Positions 33,385 through 45,772 of a DNA stretch of 64,000 bases are shown piece after piece (position 1 is the stretch's first letter; every line of letters begins with the position of its first letter). Origin of the DNA: Agapanthus africanus. Its lineage: Eukaryota > Streptophyta > Magnoliopsida > Asparagales > Amaryllidaceae. The notes beneath the pieces are model-generated. The model was given only the letters and a program-made list of their open reading frames with translations, had not been told where the DNA came from and did not search any database. Location: assembly GCA_030015575.1 (NCBI GenBank), contig JASDDO010000024.1, positions 45,656,114 through 45,720,113 on the forward strand, written 5' to 3'. The translations under genes were made by a program, and so were the position numbers.

Positions 33385-35806
33385 TTAGAAAAATAAAATT
33401 TAGGAATTCGATAAACAGGAAAAAAAAAAATATGGGAAAAGCTTTTGGTTAAAATACGTAAAATTAAATTCAAGATACTGTTTATTATATTGCTAGATGG
33501 ACAATTGTTGATCGTTTAGAAACCTTTTGAATGAGATAAAAGCGGTGAAAGTTCTTCATAATTGTGATTTCTGGTGAAATAAGTCATATATGGTTGACGA
33601 TAAACTGTTTGAATACCTGTTCTAGATTGGTCTATAGTTGCAAAATCTCCGTCTGGAAAAAGAAAGCCTAGACGGTCTGTCTTGGCTGTAAAATATCTTT
33701 TAAAAATAGAAAATATTTTGTCACGTCTCCCAAAAGGTCAATCGTCCACGGTCTTGTGAACTTTATTCAAGATCTTCTAAACTTTAGATGCAAAATAATA
33801 TTAAAACTCGTCATAGTTCTTGTTATATGGTTAGACAAATCATTAATTAGCACAATTAACAGAAAATGGAAGATTGTCTTCTTCTTCTTTTTTTAAGGAA
33901 GAAATTATGTATTTGTTGTAATAGCACTCACCATATGTTGAGAGTCATTACCAATTAGCTTCTTTCTTGTTTTTTTTTAGGTCTTTCTATTCAAGTGCAT
34001 AGCTATAGAAGATTGACCGATATCATTTCTTCAATCGATCCGTATATTTTGAAAGAAATTCCCGTTGAGTTCCCAATCATTGGTATCATATATAAAAAAT
34101 GAATTATAAATTTCTGATGATAACACGGGCAATGAAATGTACAAGGTATCCCGTTAGCACCACTTGTCCAGACATCGGATTTGAATTGCAGAACCTTCTA
34201 ATAGTAATCCATTTTTTTCCGAAAAAATGCTATTATTCAATGTGCTTAGATTTCTATTTATGGTTTTCATTTTGGTGTTTAGGTTTATGCCGAAGCTGCA
34301 CGTGATCTTCCTTCTTATTCCTCTGTTATTAGGTGGAAGTTAAATGAGACTCTCAACTTATATTCTTACTTTGTGCTATGAAATTATAGGGGATACCGAT
34401 AATCTGAAAGCTATGCTATTAAGTAAATTCAAACAAAGAAGAATGGTGAGAGCGAAAGGTATATGATGAGAATATTCAGTTTGGGGTCTGTAATGAGCAT
34501 GATAGTAAGTGAAAACCCGTATTTCTTACGGAAATAAGATTTCACATGCATCAAGGATCACAGAATAAATCATACATATGTACTTAATACTTATATTTTT
34601 ACACATTTTAATATATGCAGGGCGCACGTGCAAAAATACCTCATGCTAACTTGCATTCCCTTCAGCTATTGATAAAACTAATGATAAAACTAATGACGAT
34701 GCAACTTGTTTATATTTGCAGGTTGATTGTTTGGTTCAGTTATAAGCAAAATTATTGCAAATATAGGGCTTGGAGTAGCCTATTGGAAATACCCGGAATC
34801 GAGCCGGAGTTTTCAAATTATGAGGGGATTGCTAATTTATCTCGTCTATTATCTCATCAAAATCGTTGCAAATAACAATTTGGGCAGTGTTTGATCGTTC
34901 CAAATTATGGTTCCAAATTATGATACATGGTTTGAAGCATTATTTGTTTTACTTCAAGCATTATCTACGCAGTGCATGATGTTATTTTTTAACCATTCAT
35001 GAAATCTCGGTAAAAAGCCAACTCTTCAACAACTGTTTCCATTTATTTATAATGATTGCCATCATCCAGCTCTATACTCATAGACCAAATTCGATTTAAA
35101 CAAATGATTCAGACCAATTTGCATGGGATTTTGATTATTTGTCCTTGCCAATTGAATTGGTTGTATAATTGTTTTGTTATCGGTAAATCTGTAAATTTAC
35201 AACCCTCTGGTGCAAGTGCAAGAAATATCAAAATCACATAATTTTCTGTATGCATGCCGTAGAATACGTTGATTAAAACCGATCGTTATAAAAATGATTG
35301 TTGTCGACATTCTGACCGATTCGAAGGGTTTTTCCCCTTCTATGCCGTTTTTCCTTATTCAAAATGGCTAGATTGACAACAAGTTTTCAAAGACACCATC
35401 GATTGAATGCAAACTTACAAAAACGATCGCTTTGGAAAAATATTCAAACATGCAATTTTTCCAAAACAAAGGAAGCTAGATGCTAAAAGCCCTTCCAAGC
35501 CTCGATTTGATCCAACAGCCCAAAAAGAAACAATACACGCATTTTAACGATAGGGGTATTATCGTCCAACAGCTCATAATCTCTAAAATTTCATATCAAC
35601 CGTCCGATGCTCAGGATTTATATCCTACGGATGATACGCATTCCCCCAAATTTCAAAATTCAATTGGCACCCGCGCCCATTTCAAAAAGGAACAGAAGAG
35701 AGAGAGAGAGAGAGAGAGAAAGAAAGGCGAATCTAGAGGGAGAAACTCCATTTCTGATCTCGATCTGCCATTGCCGTCGATTTCGAGCTCTAATCTCTCT
35801 CTAAAA
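33385..35806. other. Upstream intergenic region and 5' UTR of the kinesin gene
   Basis: AT-rich DNA without a recognisable element or gene. The longest open frame (34,615-34,875, 86 codons) resembles nothing I know. Immediately upstream of the kinesin start lies a GA tract (35,698-35,719) followed by CTCTCTCTAAAA just before the ATG, typical of a plant 5' UTR. I could not place a TATA box or transcription start with confidence. Confidence 0.5.
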
Positions 35807-38800
35807 ATGTCCTGTCGTCACGACAAAGATAAGGCCGTCAACGTCCAGGTTCTTCTACGGTGCAGGTAACGCCGAATCCCTAGTTTTTCTTCAGATCGGG
35901 GAAACATGTGGGGTTAGGGTTTCGATATTTCGATGGAATTTGACGAATTTTCACTTTTTTGTCGAAATTTCAGGCCTTTTAGTGATGAGGAGCTGAGGAA
36001 CAACGCTCCTCAAGTGGTGACCTGCAATGACTTCCAGAGGGAAGTGGCGGTTTCTCAGTCGATCGCAGGGAAGCAGATTGATAGAGTTTTTACTTTTGAT
36101 AAGGTGTTTTTCTAAAATAAATATAATTAGGGTTTGAGCAAAAAAAGATACAATTTTATTTTAGGTTGTTATTTCATAAGCTTGGAAATAGTATCACAGA
36201 GCTAATAGAATGAAGAGCAAGCAGCAAAGGTCTAATTGTACCGAAAGTGATAAGAAATCCAAGACTATTCATTTGTGAAATATATAACTTTGATGTTGGA
36301 GTCCGATTTAACCATAGAGAAATCAGTCCAAGACATGGTACTCCTCAAAAGAACCAAATGAAATAAAAAGCATTTGCATAATATATGATTAAGATGTTAA
36401 TTAAATTACATTGCAGTAGTATCATGTGTGATGGAATGGTGCCATGCAATATAGATAATGATGAAGCAATGCAAAGGTTTAATAGGGTTAATTGGTATAC
36501 AATTATAAACCACAGTCCAGGACTACGGCTCCACATGTAGTTTCCTATAATAGGAAAGTTAAAAGTCAGATAATTCACATACAAAACCTAAATTCAGTGG
36601 CAGGGATTGTTCATTAATGATCTTTATTTGAAATCGGTATTATTTTCTTACTTCAACAGTTACTATTGCATTGCAAACCTTGTGAACCACTTGAAAGCTA
36701 GAAGCCATTTTTAATTCATCATGTCCACTTAGCATTTAAACTAAATTGAACTCGTAACTAGAGAAACTTTATGGGTTTGATAGGCCTATGCCTATATTTC
36801 TCTCACGTACAATTGTAAGGGAATCTGAGAATGCTAGTACTCTTTACGCGATTTAAGATACATTTTCATCAAGTGTCAATAATGAAAAGGATCAAGTATA
36901 CCTGTGAATATGCATAGGGGTTACACTACAATCTCTATATGCTGTCTACACTTTATAGTTCGCCTTACCTTCTTATGTTTAGCTCAATGCCCCTCTTGCG
37001 CTTAAGTGTCTGATGCTGGTTTAAGTGGTGTTTGAATTTTAACTTTTTCTTCTCAGCAAATCAAATCATTTACTTATTTCTTTTGATTCATTTTTAGATA
37101 CGTCTCCCAGATTCCCATAAAGAATTCACTGGATATATTTATGAAACAATTACAAATGACCATAACCCTAACCCTAACTTATTTCTTTTGACTATTTATC
37201 ATTTTATTTTTAGCTGCATTTTACACTATACCTGTCCGTAATTTTGAATCCAATGAACAATTAAACCAGCACTTGTCTCAACAATTACAAATGACCATGC
37301 ATAAGTGCGTAAATCAATTAACTGAGAAAAAGTGAAAGACATGTATGCGATCCTTGTTTCCCTGTGCTATGGGATGTTATAATATATTGTTTGTACTCAT
37401 GGTGCATATGGTGTATATAATGGTTTACTTTGCATAAATGTTGTATTCGTTGCACACAGGTATTTGGTCCGTCTTCAAAGCAAAGAGATCTGTATGAGCA
37501 AGCAGTGGTTCCAATTGTAAATGAGGTCTTGGAGGGTTTTAATTGTACAATTTTTGCCTATGGACAAACTGGTACTGGAAAGACATACACCATGGAAGGT
37601 GAATGCAGAAGAGCTAAGGTGAGTTTTACTTCTCCCACAATACATATTACCTTTTTGTTCATTATGTCTTTATTTTTCTCATGTTGACCACACCATTATA
37701 AGCTGTTCTAGAAAAGAGGATGGAAACTGTGGTTATTTTGAACTATATTTGCAGAGCGGACCAAATCGTCAATTGCCTTCAGATGCTGGTGTCATACCGA
37801 GAGCTGTCAAACAGATATTTGACACTCTAGAAAGTCAAAATGCCGAGTATAGTGTAAAAGTTACTTTCTTAGAGCTTTACAATGAAGAGATCACAGATCT
37901 GCTTGCTCCAGAAGAGCTCTCTAAAGCTGCTTTGGATGAGAAGCAGAAAAAACAGTTACCCCTTATGGAGGATGGTAAAGGAGGTGTTCTAGTCCGAGGT
38001 CTTGAGGAGGAGATTGTAACAAGTGCTAGTGAAATCTTTTCTCTTTTGGAGAGGGGGTCTTCAAAACGGCGTACATCAGAGACTTTATTAAACAAACAAT
38101 CTAGGTAATGCAAACCCTTAATGCTTTCCATTAGTGTGACTTGTTAGTTGTTACCTCTGATATAGATTTTCTCTTTGTTTAGTCGTTCACATTCTCTATT
38201 TTCCATAACTATTCACATCAAAGAGGCAACACCAGAAGGAGAAGAGCTTATTAAATGCGGGAAGCTAAACCTTGTTGATCTTGCTGGATCGGAGAATATT
38301 TCCCGATCAGGTGCTAGGGAGGTATACTTCTGTTATTTCTGTCACTTATGCTTATGGTTGACAGTAGAAGTAGTTATTTGTACTATTTGGGAACTACATA
38401 TGGAGGATTTTTTAGCCGCTAAGTTTTTCTGTTTTGACTATGCCGTTGGCCTTGGTTGATTTGTTTGTTTGTGTTGATGGTATTTTCCTGTCCTTTTTAA
38501 GGGCCGTGCACGAGAAGCAGGAGAGATAAACAAAAGTCTACTTACGTTAGGACGTGTAATTACTGCTCTTGTGGAGCACCTTGGGCACATTCCTTACAGG
38601 TTTGATACCTTTACCCTAAATAGCATATAGATAGCTGTAGCATCACCCTATTGTTCATGGAAACTTTAAAGCTCTCTTTTTTTAAGTTCAGAGTTACTGA
38701 TTTTCCCCCTAAACATGCAGGGACAGCAAGCTTACACGTTTACTGCGTGATTCATTAGGAGGGAGGACAAAGACATGCATAATTGCAACTGTTTCACCAT

Positions 38801-38877
38801 CCGTACACTGTTTGGAAGAGACCCTTAGTACACTAGATTATGCTCACAGGGCAAAAAATATAAAGAACCGGCCTGAG
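35807..38877 (+). other. KIN-5: Kinesin-5 motor domain, exons 1-7
   Basis: Exons 1-7 encode residues 1-364. Visible landmarks are [17 protein letters not shown] at the first strand, [11 protein letters not shown], the P-loop, a long plant-type insert in loop 5/alpha-2 ([19 protein letters not shown]), the switch I NxxSSRSH split by the exon 4/5 junction, the switch II DLAGSE, and the microtubule-binding [19 protein letters not shown]. The domain ends at [18 protein letters not shown], where the neck begins. All nucleotide-binding residues expected for an active motor are present. Confidence 0.94.
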
Positions 38878-41800
38878 GTGCGTTATTTATCCATTTAAAT
38901 GTTTATAGGAGTTGCTGCATTATTTTTTTAATATAATTGAAACTTGCCAACTCAGCTGTGTCCTTTATTTGTTCGTTGAGTAGTTAGTACTCAAATTGGT
39001 TTGAGGCTTTCTGCCTCTTACTCTTGTTGAAGAAGCTATGTCTGTTTATAGGTTCTTCCATATTTCTTTCTTGGGAGGGGCACATGATTCTGATATAGGT
39101 AAATAGGGATTAGAGTACTAATATCTGTTATAGATATTTAGATAGTTTTAGATTTAAGTCCTAAAGGTGGGGTCTATAATTTTTTGCACTCATAAGTCCA
39201 ATCATGCTTTGTATTGAGGTTCTGATTAAAGTAGCATAAGTAAAGGTTACACAAGCCTGGGAAAACTACTTTCTAGTTTTGCTTTATATAATTAGTGATC
39301 CGTGTTCCATATTTCTAATCCACTATTAAGAAAACAAAATATGTAAAAATCAAATCAACTTGTTTATTCTTAACACACATTGTCTAACCTCATGGACATT
39401 TTGGGCCTTGGGATGGCTCTTTTATCTGGATTAAGTTACACTAGCCATTCAGTATGAACAAACTCAGTTATCCTCATCTTCTAATGTTCATTGTTTCCCA
39501 CCTGGATGCACAATAAACCCAAGAGTATGCCCAGGGAGGTGTTGCCTGTGGTCACTACTTTTATGTTTCTGTATTGAACAATGGTATTTGTTGGCCATGC
39601 AATGCTGTGGTTACCGTACTGCTAATATATTAACTGCTAAATCACACAACCTCCAGTTCCAAGTCTCTGACATTATAAAACTTCTAACATCTTGTGTTAT
39701 TTTGTGGCCAATGATGTAGTTTGAATATAGAACTTTGGTAAAGTAAAAAAACAAAAAGAAACATGTTTTAATTTTATGAAATTTTAACTTGTAAGCAAGG
39801 TCTTTACAGTCTCATGATTAGAACTTTATTCATTTGTTTGGCTGTGGCATGCCTCTGTTCTTTAAGATGTTTCCCTCTATTATAATGTTATGGCTTGATT
39901 CTTGATTTCTTAATTGCAATGGCAATGTTTATGCTTTGTATTTTAAATTTTGAAACGAATCATACAAATGGTGGGCTTCTTTGTGATTCTTAATTAAATA
40001 TTTTTAGCTTTGCTTTCTACATGCTTCATCTTCTATTTCCCTTAAATTTCAGGTAAACCAAAAGATGATGAAATCAACTTTGATCAAAGACCTTTATGGG
40101 GAAATTGACCGTCTTAAAGCAGGTAATAGACTCTTCGTATTTTGACAACTCATTCCATTCCCATTTTTTTATGTATAACAGTGACTGAATTCTTTTTATC
40201 AGAGCTTTATTCTACACGTGAGAAAAATGGAGTCTACATACCAAGAGAACGATATTCCCAAGAGGAGAGTGAAAGAAAGGTACATTCACACAAACACATA
40301 CATGCACACATATAATTCATACAGTATAGTTTCTTTAGTATAAGTTAGCGTACTGTTGACTAAACAATTATTGCCTATCTTCTATATTTTTAGATGATAC
40401 AGACTTCTTATCTGTTAATTATGTTATATTTTGCCAATTCTATATTCTCTAATTGGTTCAATCGTCAAAAAGATTCACCTCAAGGATCTGTATTACGCAC
40501 CTAAACCCATTTATTTCATGTATCAGCATGCCCTTTTCTTTTGTGCCCTTTGACTTTATGACCTGATGCGAAATCTCCATATCATCCATCTGTTGTTAGG
40601 AGGTATAATTTAGCATTTGAGATATCTTGGAGGACATATTTACTTTGTTGCTACATATTGGTGTTGTTTACTGAATTTGTGCATGTGTTTATATATAGGC
40701 AATGGCTGAGCAAATCGAACAGATGGGCGTCTTGCTAGAAACCAATCAAAAGGTTAAATACCAGAGTGAATTTTTGATCTGACATGCATATTGATATATA
40801 TTCCTTTCCTTTCTCCAATATCCTATATAATAATACATGCAATTTTGCAGCAAATTGAGGATCTGCAGGATAAGTATCATGGGCAACTCCAACTCGTTGC
40901 TGATCTCAGAAAACAACTTGATGCCATTGAGGTTTTGTTATTGTTTTTGTTGATAATATCCTAGTCCTTCAAGCTTTTCATGAGCATTTCACGAATCATA
41001 TTCTTTTTACGTTTTCAACTATGTAGAAAAGTCTGAACCATACGATCAAGTTACTGGCTATCACAAAGGAGGATCTAAAACAATCGCAATATAACCTGAA
41101 TGAGAAAGACTTCATTATATCGGAACAGAAGAAAGCTGGTCTGTATGAACGAGTATGCTTTTCTTACAAGGTTAAGCCTATATCATTTTTTAAATATCTA
41201 TTTTGTAATTTTGTTGAACAGAAAATGCTTTGGCTCATCAAGCTTGTGTTTTGCGAGCAGACTTGGAGAAATCCATTCGTGATAATTCTTCGCTCTTTTC
41301 TAAAATAGGTAACCGTTTATCTTTGCAACTTATACATTTGAATGTTATATAACAATTTGAGCTTTGTTTTTTTCCTGCCCTATTTGATGCACAGCCAGAG
41401 AAGACCAATTGAATTCTGCAAATAGGTCTGTAGTCAACAAGTTTCAGGCTAATCTCATAGAGAAAGTCACATCACTCTGCAATATTTTGGCTGCGTCTAT
41501 GGAGAAGCAAAATAAACACATCCAGTCTGTTGAAAATCTCTGTCACTCCTGTCTGGATTTCCATGACAAGGTATTATGGCACTAAGGTCAAGCAGTATGC
41601 TGTATATAGTCACTTTAGATATATGTCTGTGGACTCCGTATATCCTTATTCTGATATTCATGCATACAGGCTGTCTTAGAATTGAAAGATAAAGTGTCAG
41701 CCTCAAAGGCTCTGTATGTTTCTCATGTAGAAGGAATCCAGAATGCAGTGCGCTTGCATAAGTCAACCTCCAATGCTGGCCTCGAAGAGATATCATCTAC

Positions 41801-44800
41801 TATTGTATCCAATTGTTCCTCTCTCCTTCATGTTAGTACTGAGACTTGAAACTAAATTTGTGAACTAATGCAGCATCTTTATCATCAAACACTAACTATC
41901 ATTAATATCCTCATGTGCACCAGTTGCTAGCTGTGGGAGAAGGAAAAGCAGATCTAGTCTTCAGGGATCTGCAAGGTACATTGTCTACTCATCGAGGAGA
42001 GGTTGCACTCTTCACTCAGGAGCTTAGAGAGGTTTGTATTTTGTTATTTTCCTACATAACGATCTGGAAGTGTCTGTAACTTATCTATGAAACCTCCTTC
42101 ATCTTAAATTCAGAGATTCAATTGTAGTTTAAATCACACAAAGGAAATGTCCAATATCATCCTTGGACTTCTTGAAAAGTTGGGTGCAGAGTCAAGCAAG
42201 CTTCAGAGTCACTCAACTCTGGTGCATGAAACTCAGGCAATTAGCATTGCTGATTTTCAGAAGGCATATGAGGTATGTTTTCTAGCTTTAGGTTTATTTA
42301 TGTGACTTCGGTTGTGAAAAGTTACTGAACTTTTGAGCTCTGTAAACAGGAACAGTCGAGGTCCGAAGCAGAGAAGCTTATAGCAGATATGACAAGTCTA
42401 TTATCTAGCCACATGCATAGGCAAAAAGAGCTGGTTTGTTTTATTGTGACTTCTGTATTTTCTTTTCAATCTTTTGAAAGGCAACTCATTCTCGAACTTT
42501 TCAGGTTAATGGGAGGCTTGTCACATTGAGAGACGCAGCTGTGGTGAACAAGGCATTTTTGGATGAACATGTATCATCTGTGGAAGGTGTGACTACTGAT
42601 GCCAAGAGGAAATGGGAAGAGTTTTCTATGCAAGCGCAGCATGAGTCCAAAGATGGTTCTGATTTCTCAGCAGCGAAGCATTGTCGTTTGGAACTCCTCC
42701 TACAACAGTGGTTTGCTCCTGACCCAACTTTTTTCCTGCCCTTTAAAAGAATTTTTTTATATATCGCATTTTGTAATCTTATGTCTCACAGCGTAAACAC
42801 TGTTGATGCTGCCTGTCAACTGTCGAAGAAGACACATGCATCTGTCAACGAGATGAGCAGCAACCATGTCGTCGACATGGATGCACTTATTCGGTTTCTT
42901 TGATTTCATTGCATTAATATCCGTCACTCTTTGCTCTACTCATCTATCTATAGCTGATTATTCCTTTTGGTTGCAGAACCACTATTGAGAGTAATGAGCA
43001 ACATGATGCTGAAGTTGCTTCAGCACGTATTGTCGCAGAGGAAGATGCCACAAGAACGAGCAAAGACATCCAAAATCATTTTGAGAGTGAGTTTCCCTTA
43101 CCCACTTTTAATTTCCATATAATGTCTTTATGTGATGTAAGTGTTCTAGATGTGGTGTTATTTGTTTATTCTAAAACCTGATAAAGCAATGAATCTTGTT
43201 GCTTTTAGTTTATCAGATGTCGATAACCACTATCTATTATTCGCTTAAGCAAGTCAGGGAATTGTCATCTTAAAAACATACTGGACTGTAGACACCGACT
43301 AGAAAAGGCTAAAGCAGAGCAAACTCAAAGCTCCAGAAAACAATCCACATTGAATTGTTGTAAAAGCATTAAAAAGACAAGGGAAGTCCCCTAAAATTAC
43401 CGAAGTATAAGGTAAAAAATTGAAAGGGAAAAAAAGCACTTGCCAAAGAAAAAAGAATGAAGTCATCTTCACCAACAGTATGTTTTCTTCAGTAGAATCC
43501 TGGAAAAAGTCGAAGAAGACACATGCATCTGTCGACGAGATGAGCAGCAAGTTTTCTTCAGTAGAATCCCTGGAAAAAGTGAATCATTTCTTCTTTCCGC
43601 TATATGTCTGGGATTGAGAATAAGTTGTTAACTTCCTATAGTTCATGCCAAGGGGTTATAATTCATGCCTAGGAGTTATATTACGTGTTTTCTCAAAGCA
43701 GCATAGGAGTTTTAATAGTGTTATCGTATCAGGAATTCGTGTAATAAATGACAGTCTCAGGAAACACAGTAAATGAGCACGCTTAACAAATCATTGCAGC
43801 AGACTTACAGTATTCTACTAAAAAACGAAGTGGCAAGTAGGCATAAAAAAATTCGCAACATATTTTTTCTTTGCATATATGTTTTCAGTGCCAACAAGAA
43901 ACACCGCGTCACTTTGAAAATGACATCCGATGTCATACACAGTAACTTCTGATTTCAACTTCCTAATTTTCTCGGAAACTGCACTTATTGAAGTTCCTGA
44001 TCTCAATATTTCTGAGCAAGCTAATAATTGATGGGCTATATTCTGGAAATCATCTGAAATATTGGTTTCGCTTGGAACGAAAACCGTGCGCTATCCTCTC
44101 CCCATTTATATTAAACAGCAATCCGAATACAACTTAAACCTTAAACACCAAAATGTAGCCGCCTGAGCCAGACATCAACAAATTGAAATTCTGAATCGTT
44201 TGGAGAATTCTAATTACAGTGTGAACTGCCTTTGCCACTTTTTCATATCGTTCTTACTCTGTTTTGTAACTTTATAATCAGACTTAGAAAATTTCCGTAT
44301 TGTAAGTCGTTATCGAACATTTCCCTATCAACTATAAATGTATCCTTAGCTGTTGTTCGTAACACAAATATCTTTATTAGGTGTTCTGGAACATGAGAGG
44401 GAATCAACCAAAGGAGTAGTAGCTGCAATAGAAGCCCACTCTTCGACATTGCAACAACTGCATGAGGATCATACAAGCCGGGCTTCAGATATTAACCAGC
44501 ATGCCGAGAACACTTTCCAAAGTGCATACATGGTAAGCTTTATATTTATTTTCTTTTTTCTTTTGTAGTTTAAATAAGTGTGATACGTCTCTTCTGCTTT
44601 TGTGTTGGTTCCAAGTCTTCAACTTGTGAATGCTTTAAAAATCCAAGCTTGTGTTCTACTTGACAATAATTTAGGATTATGAGCCTAGTGGGGAGACGCC
44701 GTCGAGGTCTGAGACCGATGTGCCAAGTAAAGGTACTATTGAGTCTCTGCGAGCTATGCCGATGAATTCGATTCTAGAAGAGTTTCGGGAGAATAACCCT

Positions 44801-44863
44801 TATGAGTCATCGAAGGACAAGCCCTCACTAATACCACGCTCACCTCTCATCCAGCTCAACTGA
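35807..44863 (+). CDS. KIN-5: Kinesin-5 (BimC/Eg5 family) motor protein, complete, 23 coding exons
   Basis: Homotetrameric plus-end motor of the kinesin-5 family, which crosslinks and slides antiparallel microtubules in the spindle and, in plants, the phragmoplast. Exons: 35807-35865, 35974-36103, 37460-37618, 37755-38104, 38183-38321, 38502-38599, 38721-38877, 40053-40122, 40203-40279, 40699-40752, 40851-40931, 41027-41138, 41222-41308, 41395-41570, 41670-41831, 41924-42031, 42114-42272, 42350-42433, 42505-42710, 42792-42893, 42977-43086, 44381-44532, 44675-44863. All introns are GT-AG. The joined frame is 3,021 nt (1,006 residues plus TGA), a normal length for plant kinesin-5, with no break. 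The motor is N-terminal (GQTGTGKT at 98-105, NKQSSRSH at 229-236, DLAGSE at 265-270). The start MSCRHDKDK fits the family; an upstream in-frame extension from 35,480 is untranslated in my view. It most resembles the KIN-5C/TKRP125 group as I remember it; the subgroup is not proven. Confidence 0.95.
37060..37310. repeat. Imperfect tandem duplication with telomere-like motif in kinesin intron 2
   Basis: A segment beginning ACTTATTTCTTTTGA and ending CAATTACAAATGACCAT appears twice, from about 37,070 and from about 37,179. Between them lies ATAACCCTAACCCTAACTT (from about 37,161), which resembles the plant telomere/telo-box repeat. It lies wholly within the 1.36 kb intron 2. Confidence 0.65.
40053..44532 (+). 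other. KIN-5: Kinesin-5 neck and coiled-coil stalk, exons 8-22
   Basis: Residues 365-944. The neck starts [20 protein letters not shown] and is followed by charged heptad-like segments (exons 8-13), then a long helical stalk. Conserved plant kinesin-5 landmarks include [59 protein letters not shown] and [13 protein letters not shown]. The stalk mediates tetramer assembly in this family. Exon 10 is only 18 codons and exon 9 only 77 nt. Confidence 0.9.
43482..43580 (+). repeat. Exon-20-derived pseudo-exon inside kinesin intron 21
   Basis: 43,509-43,550 copies 42 bp of exon 20 (42,822-42,863) with a single mismatch. It is bracketed by two near-identical copies of a GTTTTCTTCAGTAGAATCC...TGGAAAAAGT unit (43,482-43,510 and 43,551-43,580). 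The copied part is open in the exon 20 frame, but no AG/GT pair frames it so as to keep the protein frame, so I treat it as non-coding. Confidence 0.8.
44675..44863 (+). other. KIN-5: Kinesin-5 tail with BimC-box-like motif, exon 23
   Basis: Last 62 residues. The motif EPSGETPSR (residues 947-955) occupies the position of the BimC box, whose Thr-Pro (here T952-P953) is the Cdk1 site controlling spindle binding in this family. It is followed by [20 protein letters not shown], conserved in plant members, and ends in SPLIQLN. The basic residues of the canonical box are partly replaced. Confidence 0.88.
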
Positions 44864-45349
44864 ATTCCAATCTAGTTACGATTTTTCCCCGTGTGGCTAC
44901 TGGTTTCTGTATTCTTATGTTTATTTACAGTGTTTGTAACATAAGATAGGGGAGCTTCCTCAGGTCCCCATGTTTCTTTTTTTCCCCTTCATCCAATGTA
45001 TTCGGTTGGAGATGTGTAACAGTGAAACCATGAAAATACCTGGATGATAAAGATGTAAAATTTGCTCTGTTTGCCTAAAATTTACATCATCAGTAGAGTA
45101 ATGCAATTTTTGTCAATGTTATCAGTTTAATATAAGATTGAATTTCTACCCCCTTACCTTTCATAATATATATCATTTTAAACAAATAAAACATTATCGT
45201 CAAATCATTGTTTGGCTATGTGAATGTGGATTGATGCCCTGAATTGTGTATCGTTGCATTTTAACAGTTTTGTCTGTGTCGAAACTTAACTGTGTATATA
45301 ATACAGTGCATATGGAACACAAACTTCGTTTCAATGTATTAAATTTAAT
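44864..45349 (+). other. Kinesin 3' UTR and downstream DNA
   Basis: Non-coding sequence after the TGA stop, T-rich for about 150 bp, with no canonical AATAAA close to the stop. AATAAA occurs at about 45,184. No other gene is visible before the TRIM element. Confidence 0.5.
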
Positions 45350-45772
45350 TATACACAAATGGGGGAGGGGGCGATTATATATATTTTTTATTTCAGTGTG
45401 CACAGGCTTGTAATATAAGTGGGTTTCATTAATAAGACTTGAGGCTTATGGAGATTTATCTCATTTTATGTTTTATATTTATATGCATCTCACAATTTTC
45501 CCGATGTGGAACTATATTAACCGTATTCTCAACATCCCCTTTGCATGAAGTTTCAAACTTCATGTGCAACATGGACAAACAAGCGTCCGAGCTCTGATAT
45601 CATGTAAAACTCGGTTTGGGCCCACAATACATTGGTCCACACATGGATGCACATGAGCTTTTAATGTAGTGGGACTCCATCCAAAAGACTCAAGTCTTGT
45701 TGAGGTTTGTCCTATTTTATATCTTATACTCATGCGCTTCTCATAGTTTTTCTAATGTGAGACTATATTATT
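45350..45772 (-). mobile_element. TRIM retroelement with a 68 bp internal domain, truncated
   Basis: On the minus strand a partial 5' LTR (45,772-45,603) ends TTTTACA and is followed at once by TGATATCAGAGC (45,602-45,591), a one-mismatch tRNA-Met primer site. Then comes a 68 bp spacer ending in the purine tract GCAAAGGGGA, and the 3' LTR starts TGTTGAGAATACGG at 45,534. The two LTRs share a block around CTCATTTTAT...GATGTGGAACTATATTA (45,455-45,520 and 45,710-45,770) at moderate identity. The first roughly 15 bp of the 5' LTR are lost where the SIRE-like LTR begins. The lower 3' LTR edge is approximate. Confidence 0.7.
45591..45602 (-). other. Primer binding site of the TRIM element
   Basis: TGATATCAGAGC on the minus strand differs by one base from TGGTATCAGAGC, the initiator-Met tRNA complement used by the copia elements here. 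Confidence 0.7.

Noticed and set aside
34615-34875. 86-codon frame upstream of the kinesin
   Set aside because: No recognisable domain, no clear start context and no splice pattern; treated as chance in AT-rich DNA.
35480-35806. N-terminal extension of the kinesin from an upstream in-frame ATG
   Set aside because: The extension runs through a GA tract typical of 5' UTR and has no similarity to kinesin-5 N-termini; the ATG at 35,807 fits the family.
43420-43617. 65-codon frame in kinesin intron 21
   Set aside because: Contains the copied exon 20 fragment, but lacks splice sites that would fit the kinesin frame; handled as a pseudo-exon.
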